Positions 10,445 to 20,364 of a DNA stretch of 64,000 nucleotides are shown piece after piece; within the stretch, counting starts at the first letter, position 1, and each line of letters opens with the position of its first letter. The stretch comes from Crocodylus rhombifer (taxonomy: Eukaryota; Chordata; Crocodylia; Crocodylidae). The stretch lies in the NCBI GenBank assembly GCA_038503035.1, contig JAVSML010000978.1:310001-374000 (forward strand), written 5' to 3'. The notes below the pieces were generated by a model. That model did no database searches. It was given only the letters and a program-made list of their open reading frames with translations, and had not been told where the DNA came from. The translations under genes and the position numbers were made by a program.

Positions 10445-11068
10445 TTCTGTAGTCTAATGGGTCCTGTTGCATTATCTCTGTACTCACTAATGTTTGCCAT
10501 GCATTTCAGCTTGATCTCACCCTCTTACAGAACACCGAGAAGAATGCCAATAGATCAGCAACTAACTGGACACCATATCTCTGGACACCTTAACTTGATA
10601 TATTCCTATTTTTCATTACTCCTTGCTTAGGATCCCACAGTCAGCTTGCAGGCCATGTCTCCAGTCTGTTCATGTTCAAGTTGTGTGACATGGTCTTTCA
10701 TGTAACACACAAGTGCCTAGCTTTTGCCTCACAGAAGGCACCCTTATGTCTTCTTTACAACCTTACATGACCTAGGAGTGCTGCTTGAAATATTTAGCAT
10801 ATTTTGCTTGAAATCTTTCATAATTCATGTAGCAGACATCTCTTTTTTCCCATAAAGCGTGTACTTCTCATGCCAAATTTGCTTCCACTCTCTATAAATT
10901 GTTTGAGAAACAGACCAGTATTTACAGCATGTGTACAATATAATAAGCAGCCCCAACAAATAATGCCACAATTATTTAATCATATTTTATTATGAAATGA
11001 AAGCATGGTTTAGAAATGGACATTAAGAAAAGGACTATTCATTTTGCTTCTCTTCTAGAAGGGAATGT
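10445..11068. other. Unassigned AT-rich DNA
   Basis: No element ends or coding motifs recognised. Confidence 0.5.
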
Positions 11069-11940
11069 TTCATAGATTCATAGATTCATAGATGTAGGAG
11101 AGAAAACTGGGCTCATATGACCCCAGCTAGGTAATTATCAAGCCTCCTTTTAAAGACCCCCAAGGTAGGAGCCAGCACCACTTCTCTTGGAAGTTGGTTC
11201 CAGCTCCTAGCTGCCCTGACTGTGAAGTAGTGCCTTCTAATGTCCAGCCTGAACCTACTCTCAAACAACTTGTGGCTGTTATTCCTTGTTACTCCAGGAG
11301 GTGCTCAGGGGAACGGGGTCTTTCCCATTCCATGCTGGTTCCCCCTGGTAAGTTTATAGACAGCCACTAGGTCCCCTCTCAGCCTTCTCTTGTGGGGGCT
11401 GAACAGGTTCAGCTCCTGTAGCCTCTCCTCATAGGGCCTGTCCTGCTGTCCCTGGATCATGTGAGTGGCCCTCCTTTGGACCCTCTCAATACTGTCCACA
11501 TCTCTCCTGAAGTGCAGCGCCCAGAACTGGACCCAGTACTCCAGCTGTGGCCTGACCAGTGTCACACAGAGGGGGAGGATCACCTCCTTGGACCTGCTCA
11601 TGGTGCATCTGTGGATGTATGACAAAGTGCGATTAGCCTTCCTGAACGCATCTTCACATAGGCGGCCCATGTTTATTTTGGAATTGATAATGACTCCAAG
11701 ATTTCTTTCTGCCACTGTCCTTTCAAGAAGGGAGTTCCCCAGCCTGTAGGTATGTTGCTGGTTCTTACTGCCCAAGTGCAGCACCCTGCACTTGTCAGTA
11801 TTGAGCCCCTCCTATTCTCATTCACCTCCCCCTGTAACCTGTCCAGGTCCAATTGTATCCTGTCCCTCCCTTCTAGCATGTCCACCTCACCCTAAATCTT
11901 GGTGTCATCAGCAAATTTGAACTGTCGACATATGTCCTCC
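11069..11940 (-). mobile_element. CR1 LINE, 5'-truncated, RT C-terminus and 3' end
   Basis: The tail (TTCATAGATT repeated three times) lies at 11069, so the element runs leftward. Read on the minus strand, 11920-11899 encodes the RT catalytic segment KFADDTK with both Asp residues kept. Next come DMLEGRDRIQLDLDRL (about 11880-11830) and, after a frame change, a 159-codon stretch at 11784-11305. That stretch has YRLGNSLLERTVAERNLGV, SYIHRCTMSRSKEVILP, VRPQLEYWVQFWA and IERVQRRATHMI. These are the usual blocks of the CR1 ORF2 C-terminus. The 5' end, including RT motifs before FADD and the whole endonuclease, is missing. Frame changes make it inactive. Confidence 0.9.
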
Positions 11941-12069
11941 TGGACCCTGAAGTCCAGGAGGTTAGCCACCTCACCTGCCCTCCATCTAGGTCCCTGGTGC
12001 TGACCCTGGGCAAGCATCATCAATGAATCCTCTGGCCAGGTCCCAACACTTGCCTCACTAGCAGAGATC

Positions 12070-12850
12070 CTGGTATTCTCTTCTTAAAAACTGCAGTTTT
12101 TTTGATAAAAAATCCCAAATTCTCTCATTAAAATGCCCAAAATCTGTGTTGTTCTACAATTAAAATGAAATGCCACTATATTATAGAGAGATCAGTTAGG
12201 CAATGTTTTACTGATGTATTTACTATTTTAAAGCATTTTGGAAGCCTACCAGTGTCTCTATCAAAATAATAAAATTAATTCTGAATTTCTATATACTTTG
12301 GCATTTGCTTTTGTTTTTTGGTCACAGAAAAATCAGAGCTGCCCCTTCTCTCACCAGGATGTGGGGTGTTGAGCAGCACTGATATGCTGGTTCTCTGCTC
12401 CTGCCTTTGTTCCTCCCTCCCAGCCCACAATTCTGCCAATGCCCCTCACTCCTGGTTGGCAGCCCCTGCCTGCACCCACTATTTCCCTTCTAGCAACAGC
12501 TCCATTGCAGCACCAGGATGTGAGTCCCAGCTGTAGCTTTACTACCTGCTGCTTTGTGGCTCTGAGCAGTGCCAGCCCTTCCTGTTCTGCTCCCTGCATC
12601 TGTGTCCAACCCCAGCCATCCCTATGGTGTTCCTGAGAAGGCCTTGACTGAGCCTCAGGGACTGGGCTGGGCAAACCCCTTCCCTTCCAGGCTGGCCTCC
12701 CCCTGCACAAGTTGCTCTATGGGGCAGGGAGACTCTAAGCCTAGCTCTGGCAGCCTCTTTCCCCCATCCCCGCTCCCCATTTCCCTCTCTCTCATACCTC
12801 CCTGCACAGTATCAAATTTACCTGGAGTTTCCCAGTGTCTAATTTAGAGC
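12070..12850 (-). repeat. GC/AT mosaic dispersed element, copy A
   Basis: The complement of this stretch matches 26050-27065. The AT-rich half (12085-12330) is the clearest: 'ggtaggcttccaaa.tgcttta' followed by 'aaatagtaaata.atca', 'aatggcatttcattttaa' and 'gagaatttg.gat' occur in the same order in both. The GC-rich half (12330-12850) shares 'gtgttgagcagc.ctgatat.ctgg' and repeated CTGCTCC/CCCTCACTCC phrases. There are no coding motifs. The two halves together make one repeat unit of at least 780 bp of unknown class. Confidence 0.7.
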
Positions 12851-12879
12851 CCATGCTGCAAATATGCAGTGGGAAACAT

Positions 12880-13205
12880 TTTTTCATTCTTAGTGTGCCT
12901 CTCAAACTGCTTTGAGATGCGTCAATAGGCACATGCTTACTCGCCTGGATGTGGCACACTAGTCTGCAGTGCTACATAAGTCAAACTGGGTGCATGGGTC
13001 TCAGCATGGTGGTTTTACTACCACTATTTAGTTATGAGGATGTTTGTATTAGAATCATGTCTTTGAATCATGCTAATGCTAAGCAGCTTTCTCAGTTTAA
13101 TACCTAATAATATACTTTTTGAAGATGCCCACATAAATCTTAAAAACCTAAACCAAATCTTTTAATCACAATCTATTACATCCTTTGCAAGACCAATACA
13201 TACAT
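12880..13205. other. Unassigned DNA
   Basis: Nothing recognisable apart from short inverted GCAC/GTGC words. Confidence 0.4.
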
Positions 13206-13210
13206 CTCAG

Positions 13211-13400
13211 TGGGCATGTTTACACATTCGTTAGTGCACTTTTGCTAATCGCATTAAATTTAGTACCGTCATTGTGAGGTACCAGAAAAAGGTGCATTAG
13301 CCTATTTTTTTGCGCATTAGCAAAAGCACAGTTTTTGTGTTGCTTTAATGCACATTAAAATTGGCTAACGGGCATTGAAGTGCATGTGTAGATGCACCCA
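13211..13400. mobile_element. Palindromic MITE-like element, about 190 bp
   Basis: The left end TGGGCATGTTTACACA and the complement of the right end TGGGTGCATCTACACATG pair as inverted termini. Inner segments are also mirrored: the phrase TTAGTGCACTTTTGCTAAT on the left faces its counterpart GCATTAGCAAAAGCAC on the right. I saw no clean target duplication. Long foldback structure without coding capacity fits a MITE; the superfamily is unknown. Confidence 0.65.
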
Positions 13401-13866
13401 GTTAAGTATACTTTACTGTGATGTCACTGTAACTGGGGAATGATAGTTTTCCAGTCACAATACAATCATTCTTAACTGTTTTTATTTGCATCAGTTACAG
13501 TTATTTGTTCTATTACTGTTGGGAAGCTGAGCAAATGGGCATCTATCAAGAAATTTTAAAAGGAGGGTGCAAACAAAGGACTCTGAGATGGCACAACTAG
13601 ATTTGAAAAATAATGGCTTTTCAAATGAAGGATTTGATTGAGGGGGTGAATCAGTGACTCTTGGGCCCAGGTTCTATTCCATGTCTTAGGGATGTAAGTG
13701 GATTTAAGCTGTAAACAGAGCTCTCATTTGAGGTGGACCTGATTGACACAAGTCTAAAGAGGAGCAGCACAGCTCTTCCCACATTTAAAGTGGGACAATG
13801 TATGTGAAGGACTTTAGGATCCTGGGAGAAAGCTCTTTCCAGGAGAAATTCAATGTTTGTTTACAG

Positions 13867-14087
13867 CCTTAAGTACCTGAGCGTGGTTCAATTCCACCCT
13901 GTTGGAGTCCTGACAGCCTGTTAATGCATCAACTTTTGTAACACACCATCATGTTACCTTTAAGACTGAGTTGCAAAAATTAGCAGGAAAGAGGAGAGCC
14001 CACCCACCTTTTGCATTAACTTTTAATCAGGGACTTGAACAGGGTGGAATAGAATTCCAGTCGGGCACCTCAGTCTACTTAAGCACC
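13867..14087. mobile_element. Palindromic MITE-like element, about 220 bp
   Basis: The left arm (13867-13936) reads CTTAAGTACCTGAGC, then ATTCCACCCTGTT..AGTCC, then TTAATGCA. The complement of the right arm (14087-14009) reads CTTAAGTAGACTGAGGTGCC, then ATTCCACCCTGTTCAAGTCC, then TTAATGCAAAA. About 70 bp of imperfect inverted repeat surround a loop of roughly 70 bp. Target duplication not seen. Confidence 0.65.
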
Positions 14088-14099
14088 TAATAGGTGGAA

Positions 14100-14860
14100 A
14101 AGAATTTGGACTTTGGAATCATCTGGCTCTTTTCAGTTTTCAGCCAGTCCTAGCAACATGTGTCCCCAGACTGACATATGCTAATGGCAGACCTTCATCA
14201 TCTCTAGCTGGAGATGAACTGGATCCTATATACCTGGCTTAGTTTTCACTCCAGGCCCACTCATTTCAGCCAGAGTTTGGTGGCTGTTAGTTTTGGGAAG
14301 TGATCGGAACTGAAATCAAAGGCTCAGTACCCTTGTCTCCATCTCTGCTGATGAATTGTTTGCAGTCTGTCTGTGCAGATGTATGCTCCTTGTGATCATT
14401 GTTTGGAGTAATCTGTTTCTGAAAAATTGTAGTAATGAGTTATATATATTTTATCCTGTCCTTAATGTGTTTTTATTAACTGTTAAACTTTTTAGCCTGT
14501 CACTCTTTTGCCAAATTTCTGCTTAGTGTCTAATACTAATAAAGAGATTTACAGGCTTATGAATAGGGTCATAAACATGATTTCTACTTATGACTTATGC
14601 CCATTTGGCACTAGTAGCATAACTATGCACTTCCCTGATCCTTGCTCATATGTTGGTAAATTCTTTTAGAAATCTTATTTTCCAAATGAAGTCACTCATT
14701 GTTTCTGCACTCAACACCTGCCCCCATCCAAAAATAGCATGAACCTTACCTGACCATATGATGCAAGTAAAATTTTTCTTGAGTTGATTAATGTTATGCT
14801 TAGATGCATGCACAGTCAACAAGAAAACTAAACGGTCTGTGCTCTTCCTGGATGGAAGAA
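14100..14860. other. Unassigned DNA
   Basis: AT-rich with no element ends or coding motifs recognised. Confidence 0.5.
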
Positions 14861-14867
14861 TATAGAT

Positions 14868-15018
14868 GATCTGCAGACACTTCTTCATCTGGATGAAGGG
14901 TGTTTGTGTCTGAAAGCTTGCTAAGAAGAATTTTTCCAACTATTTGAGTTGGTCTAATAAAAGATATTGGATTTACCCAAAGAACCTTGTCTGCCTATGT
15001 CCTTGGATCAACATGGCT
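14868..15018 (+). repeat. Dispersed repeat, fourth copy of the TGATGAAGGGTG / GGTCTAATAAAAGATAT family
   Basis: It contains GGATGAAGGGTGTTTGTG, GAAAGCTTGCTAAGAAG, TTGGTCTAATAAAAGATAT and a terminal ACCTTGTCTGCCTATG..CCTTGGATCAACATGGCT. The 750-890 copy shares the first three blocks in the same order but has a different tail after the AAAGATAT word, so this copy represents a second subfamily. Confidence 0.7.
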
Positions 15019-15019
15019 T

Positions 15020-16270
15020 GGGGCGGGGGAGGCGGGGTAGAGTGGAGAGCTGTGTACCTGGTCTCAAAAAACCCAGGCTCATTCTGAATGCCAAGAATCT
15101 TGTTGCAAAATCTGAGCAGACCTGCCTTGCCTATGGATAAGCTACCTGCCTTTAAAAAAATCTGTTCCAGATCTGCTATTAATAATTGCCCATATTAGCT
15201 CACAGAAGCTATTTTTGGTGCTCTTTTTTGTTAGCATTTCTTTTTCTTTTGAAAGAAGATGTGGTCATCAGAGTGTCTAATGACCACTGGGAAGTGACCG
15301 GGTGCTACTTTTTTTTTTTGGAAAACTTTACTCATTGCAATTAATAAAGAACTGTCTCTTCTTGGCCTTATTTGTGGTTGCTCAATGACTCTGGGTTTGG
15401 TTGTTGAAATAGGGAGTTTCAAATCATTGTGGGCCACATGTCGGTTTGGAAACCTTTGCTCTGTAAGTTGCACCTCTCCCTCTCACTCAGACTGATGCTT
15501 CTTATTGTTATGAGGATTGCTTTGTTTTGCTTTTCCGTACTATTCAGTGCTCCTTTTGTTGTACTGGTTGCAAACTACCATGGAACAGCTCTCTTGCGGT
15601 ACATCACACCAGTCAATAAGCCTCAGAGAAGGATACTGGTTTTAAAATTCTGTGCAGTGAATAACCCCTTTTACTTGCATTGAACCCTCAGTCCCCTAAC
15701 ATCTTATCTTCGTCCCGAGTCTGTGAGGTCACATAATAGGAATATTTCTTTTTCTTCACATCTACCTTTGGGAAAACATTTGGATGAATGTTATTCATCC
15801 CCTTGGTGCCCTGTATGTCTAGTAGGTGTCTACAAAAGAGCATGCAAACAGTCCTTGGAGTGGATATAATGAGCTAGTTTTGGTCCAAATAATAACGGAA
15901 GCCTGTCACACACCTAAATAAACAGGCATGCATGCCAATGAACACATGCATTCACAGGGCAATGTTAGTGGTAGAACTAGTGCTCTGCTGCCTGGAATCT
16001 CAGGCTGAATGCTTTTTTAACATGTCAGCTAGAAGTACAGCTCTGCTGGGTGCAGCCACCAGATCCCCATTTTATCCATAAATTACATAAAGAACTGAAG
16101 TCAAAAGTTCTTAACAAATATTTACTTGATTAAGTCTCCTTGTCCTTTGGGGGAAGAGGATGTTTTCCCACTTTGCAGAATGGTCAACAGACTGACAAGC
16201 ATTAAGCTGACTGCTGTAGTTTCAAGGATCTAGAGGTAGTGGTTGGTTGTAGGGCATGCCATAAAGAGGG
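15020..16270. other. Unassigned DNA
   Basis: A T-run lies at 15308-15320. The phrase GGGCCACATGTCGGTTTGG near 15430 looks like a decayed hAT terminus, but no partner end or target duplication was found. Confidence 0.45.
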
Positions 16271-16274
16271 AGTG

Positions 16275-16385
16275 CAATATAATGGCTCGAGCAGGATTCA
16301 GAATCAGATCTCAGTTCTATTTTAGATTCTTCCTGCAAGTCACTGCATGACTTTGTATAACTCGCTTAAGCTACATTTATGAAAG
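16275..16385 (+). repeat. MIR-type (CORE-SINE) relic
   Basis: The order 'gtgcaatataatggctcgagcagg', 'ttcagaatcagatctcagttctatt', 'tgcaagtcactgcatgactttgtataactcgcttaagc' parallels MIR, with the 'tgtgaccttgggcaagtcacttaa' core being the best match. It ends about 110 bp before the solo LTR. Confidence 0.55.
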
Positions 16386-16551
16386 TGTCCAATGAATTTG
16401 AGACACTCAGGCTCAAGGCTTTCAAACCAGAGGGCTGTGTAGACAATATAGGTTTGTGTAAGGCTGTATTGTTAGCCCATATTCCCCTGTGTAGTGTGGC
16501 AGGGTTACTGATAGCTGCCCAGTACGGCAGGACTCAGAGAATCTTCACTGT

Positions 16552-16576
16552 GATTGGTGGAGCCCTTCCACCAATC
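16552..16576. promoter_or_regulatory. Opposed CCAAT-box hairpin in LTR copy 1
   Basis: Perfect 10-bp inverted repeat GATTGGTGGA / TCCACCAATC with a 5-base spacer. Each arm carries a CCAAT box in opposite directions. It sits 133 bp upstream of the TATA box and is kept in all three copies of the LTR, so it is probably part of the promoter. CCAAT boxes are bound by NF-Y in vertebrates; binding here is an inference. Confidence 0.65.
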
Positions 16577-16708
16577 AGGTGAATGCTGGAGAGGAGCTTG
16601 CCCTGCCCCTACCTGGGGTGAGGCAGAGAATGTGGACCTGGTTGAAGCCTGCATCTTGCTTCAACCTGATTAGTCCCTCTGAAATCCAGGGGTGGAGCCC
16701 TCGGAGGG

Positions 16709-16716
16709 TATAAAAA
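16709..16716 (+). promoter_or_regulatory. TATA box of LTR copy 1
   Basis: TATAAAAA within a GC-rich setting. The equivalent place in the other copies has TATA-like AATAAAAG (63548-63555) and, on the minus strand, ATAAAAGG (62635-62628). Transcription would start about 30 bp downstream. Confidence 0.6.
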
Positions 16717-17875
16717 CAGCGGCATGCCCAGCACATGGGCAGCTGTGTCGAGGGACAAAGAGGACAGGCAAAGAAGAGCTGGGGGCCAGGCAGTCAGTGC
16801 CAACAGTGTGGCACAGAGCAGTCTGGGAGGGATCGAGAGCTTGGGAGCCACACTCGTGGTGGCTTGGGTCTGGGCCCTGTGGCACAGAGCCAGCAGCCCA
16901 GTACAGACAGTGCTGCATGGAGGATCTGGGAGTAGATCAAGCCCCAGTGTTGTACGAGGCAGCCTGGGCCTCCAACCCTTAGTAGAAGGCAAAGTCCCCA
17001 GGAGCATGTGATGGTGCTTGGGGCTCCAAGTGGACAAGTGGCCCAGAAGGAGTCAGAGACCCAGGAGGCTCCTGGGAGGAGCAATGCACCTGAGGGGCCA
17101 AGGACCACTCACTCTGGACCCTGGAATCGTGAGTTGCTGGGCAAAAGGATTCCCACAGGGGAGGGGAAATTCCTCCTGGTTAGTAAAGGGCTCCTGGAGG
17201 GGAGGTTCCAGTGGGAGAGGGCCCCCTCTGAGTTTATAGGCTTCACTGGGGTTTGTGGAAGGCCCAAGGCCCAAGGAGGTTTCCCCTCCTACTAGTCACT
17301 GGCGTGTAGCCTAGGCCTTAGGAACAGTGTGGGCTCTGGGGACTTTTGAAGAGTCAAGTTTATTTTTGATGTTTATGTGCCTTAATTTTGTGAGAGAGTT
17401 CCTCATATTTTGTAACATTGTGTCTTATCTTTTGTGTATTTTTATAATTGTATATTGGTAGTGTAATAGAGTGTTAAGTATACGACTCTTAGTCGGGCCT
17501 CTGCTGGGGCCCTTTCCTTGTTACTTACCTGTGCTTACCTGTTGCTTATCTGTTTCAGATCAACTGCTTACCATTTACTGTTCAATGCTTCTTGAGGTGG
17601 TATAATATTTCAGCCTTCATTTGCAGGATGTAACGCTATATGATAATTGTATATTTGTGTATATATATTCCTCAATATCAATTTCTTTATATTTTGTATG
17701 TATTAACAAATATGTATATAGTTAAGCATTCCTTGTCCTGGCTTGACTATAGGGAACAGAAGGAACTGGTTTGCATTTGCAGATCCCTCTCACAGCACTC
17801 CTGCTTAGCCACCCATCCCTTCTATTTGGAGAGGGGAGCACATACTTGGGTGCACCTGGGTTACAGTAGGCTACC

Positions 17876-17950
17876 TGCTTTAGCATCTGATGAAGCTGCT
17901 GCTTACAAAAGTTTATGCATTTCTGATTTAGTTTGTCTATAAGATGAAAC
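17876..17950 (+). repeat. Short dispersed-repeat fragment (CTGATGAAG..AAAGTTTATGC type)
   Basis: It contains CATCTGATGAAG, CTTACAAAAGTTTATGCA and TAGTTTGTCTATAAG. This is the layout of a widespread sauropsid repeat related to, but distinct from, the 572-935 family. It begins just right of LTR copy 1. Confidence 0.5.
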
Positions 17951-18047
17951 TATCCCCTTGTGATTTCTATCTGTATTGCCAGACCCCATGTGGGGGTGAC
18001 AGGAGTAATCAATATGAGGTAAAGTAGAGTCGGGGGGGAGCTGTAAT

Positions 18048-18390
18048 GAGCACAGATTAAGGCCTAGGGTCCAGCTCAGTATTGTGGCAAGGAAGTTTGG
18101 CACCCAGGGAAAAGCCCACAGCAGCAGGCCACCCTTGTCCCGCACATAGATCTGGGGGCACATGCACCTACCATGCATGCCCAGGAGTGCACGCAGTGGC
18201 AGGAGGTGCCCTCCCCCCATCCCTGTGCCCTCCCAAAATGAGCTGCTCATGGCTCCGTTCCATGCCCAGACCAGCTGGACAGCTCCTGTTGCCGCCCCTT
18301 CACTTCAGCACCCAGGGCAATCTTCCCACTTGCCCGCCCCCCTTGCTATGGCACTGGCCCACTTGGCTCCAATCAAATGACCAGGGCAGT
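18048..18390. repeat. GC-rich interspersed element related to 48193-48475
   Basis: The left edge 'cacagattaaggcctagggtcc' is the complement of a shorter, altered form of the edge at 48405-48465 ('ggaccctaggcatgtgcct..tttaatctggccc'). The interior is a C-rich block of CCAGGAGTGCACGC and CCCTCCC phrases. The right end near 18355-18390 keeps 'ggcccacttggctccaatca'. A non-autonomous DNA element is likely, but no target duplication was found. Confidence 0.4.
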
Positions 18391-18649
18391 CAATTCCCTG
18401 AGGCTTCAGGCCCCACCTGATCCAAGTTTAAAAGTTGGTCCCACACAGCAGCATGCTATCTGAGCAAAGCCTTTGGTGCTTGCTACTGGCTTGTCTGCAG
18501 TTGCTTGGTTTGCTTATGTGAAACTCTGCCTTTCTTGGTGCACCCTGACTCTGGCTTTGACTCCTGACTGTCTGTGAACTCAGTTCCTGGACTTGACTGG
18601 TTGACCAGCTAACCTCCCCTGACTGCCCACACCCTGGTTCCTAAAGCTG

Positions 18650-18980
18650 CCTGTACATGTGCTTGGGGGTGAGGGCAGGGTGTTTTAATTAGAGTGGTTC
18701 CTGGACAGCTGCTTAATTAAAATTGCTCACCATAGTGTGTATTAAGCACCTGAGTGTTTCAAAATGGCTGCAGGATACTTTATCTAAAGCTCATTTGACA
18801 AGGTTTAGATAAAGAGCTTCCATGGCCATTTTGAAATGCACAGGGACTTAATACACATAACGGTGAGGTAACGCTGGAGCATTCTAATGAGAATGTGGAA
18901 CAGACTCAATTAATCGAGCTCTGCTCCAAGTATCCTAATTAGAATGTGAACGATCATGTCTATAGGCACCCTATGAGTGG
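18650..18980. mobile_element. Palindromic MITE-like element with 65-70 bp core arms
   Basis: The core (18726-18867) is a near-perfect foldback. The left arm has CTCACCATAGTGTGTATTAAG, TTTCAAAATGGC and TTTATCTAAA; the right arm carries their complements in mirrored order around 18796. Weaker inverted similarity continues outward (TTAATTAGAGTGG on the left against the complement of CCTAATTAGAATG on the right) to about 18650 and 18980. The two short words GTACATGTGC and the complement of GATCATGTCTATAGGCAC may be the ends. The named crocodilian MITE-like family Chompy is one candidate, but I cannot compare its consensus. Confidence 0.7.
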
Positions 18981-19339
18981 AATTAAGGTGGAGGAAGAGT
19001 CTAAACTGTATGCTAATACATAGGCCAGTACAGGGGAATTGGCATGAAATAGAACGTAAATCATGGACATCCTTTTCTGGGCACATCTTACCTTCTTCCC
19101 GGCCCGGCATCAGGTAGAGAATCAAGAAAGGCCTGTGAGTCAGTGGAATGATTCAGTCCCTTCTATGAGATAGTCAGTGTGTATGTACGATCCATGAGAC
19201 TGCAAAGGGGAATCCGTAACAATTCTCTGCTTGAGAAATTGGCTTTCCAGCTCCATCTGTACAGATGGTTCCCTTCATTATATGTTGGCCCCTGAACATG
19301 GTGTTTGCCATGTTGCCTCTAATTTGGGCAGGAAGGCAA

Positions 19340-19850
19340 GATACCAACCAGTGGCTGAATCTCCAAATCCAAATCCAAATCAAATCAGGAGACGCTTTAA
19401 TCTCTCTGAATCAAATCAGAGACATTTGGAAGGATTCAGTGATTTGGCCATAGACACAGCTTTAAATGTTTTTCTACTGCTGCCTCCTGTGTCTGCGGGG
19501 CCCACCCGGGGTTCCCCTGTGGCTGATTGCCAAGCCGGGGCGCACGGGGGCAGGAACCCAGCATGCTCCCCAGTGGATCCGGAAGTGGACTGGAAGTACT
19601 TCTGAAAGTACTTCTGGGTTCACCACTGAGCATGTGGGGCCCCCCCCATGCTCCTGTGGGATGGTCCATCCACCCCAGCATCTCAGTGTTCACGAGCTGA
19701 GCCTGGTACCTTGAGGTATGTAAAAAAAACATGTAAAGCTGCATCTATGGCATCTCCGAATCAGCATCAAATCTTCAGATATCTCTTATTCCCAGCTGAG
19801 TTGCTGCCCTTTTTACTGTTCACCTGGATGCTAATTATTCCTTTGAGCAT
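19340..19850. repeat. Degenerate repeat with CCAAAT/GAATC words and GC-rich centre
   Basis: A short (CCAAAT)n-like run lies at 19366-19383, followed by AATCTCTCTGAATCAAATCAG and a GC-rich centre (19485-19690). CATCTCCGAATCAGC.TCAAATC is found again at 19749-19770. The recurrence on both sides of the GC-rich block suggests one element with related flanks. Its class is unknown. Confidence 0.4.
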
Positions 19851-20088
19851 TCGATCCTGGGATTTCTTGATGCTAGCAGAGGAAGCAGATTGCTGATGCT
19901 ACAGTGCCCGGTGTGAGAATTGGGAAAAATCAGTGACTGCTGAGGATAAATTATTTTTTGTTTATTTTAGCTTTTGTTTATAATCTAGGCAATACTTTTG
20001 CCACTACTGGATTTCTGGGCAACAAGACTTGTATTCAGCTGTGTTGAACTTGCACATCAATTGCTCCTAATTTGCTGCTTATTTAAAG

Positions 20089-20356
20089 CAGTAGTTCTCA
20101 ACCTTTTTATACCAGGACCCATTTGTAAACAGCAATGGCCAATCCTGACCCAGTGCCCCTCATTCCTGACCCACTGCCCCCCAGGCCCAAGCCCCTCAGA
20201 GTGTGGGGCAGGAGGTGGGTGTGTGGGGTGGGGGTTATGGGGGGAACTCTGACAGCTTGCAAGAGAAAAGCCATGGTTTCCCACACTTTTCTCCATTTTT
20301 AAAGTTTGATTGCCACCCTTTCTAATATTCCTGTGACCATGAGTTGAGAAATGCTG
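20089..20356. mobile_element. Non-autonomous hAT element, 268 bp, with 8-bp target duplication
   Basis: An exact 8-bp direct repeat ATTTAAAG flanks it (20081-20088 and 20357-20364). The left end CAGTAGTTCTCAACC and the complement of the right end CAGCATTTCTCAACTC are the CAG..TTCTCAAC termini typical of hAT/Charlie-like elements. The interior is non-coding, with a GC-rich segment near 20190-20245. Confidence 0.9.
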
Positions 20357-20364
20357 ATTTAAAG

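Larger units (their letters stand above)
16495..17865 (+). mobile_element. Solo LTR, family L1.4, copy 1 (1371 bp)
   Basis: It starts TGTGGCAGGG and ends GGGTTACA, so it has the TG..CA ends and short inverted termini of LTRs. It is flanked by an exact 4-bp duplication GTAG (16491-16494 and 17866-17869). It aligns end to end with the minus-strand copy at 61373-62848: the starts, the ATTGGTGG..CCACCAAT hairpin, a TATA box (16709-16716), an AT-rich 3' third with TGTGCCTTA, and the terminal block CCCTCTCACAGCACTCCTGC..CTTGGGTGCACC. No internal retroviral genes lie beside it, so it is a solo LTR left by recombination. A 4-bp duplication is usual for some ERV and Ty3/Gypsy groups; I cannot choose between them. 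Confidence 0.85.

Noticed and set aside
15420..15470. hAT right terminus (GGGCCACATGTCGGTTTGG)
   Set aside because: No partner left end and no 8-bp duplication found within 1 kb.
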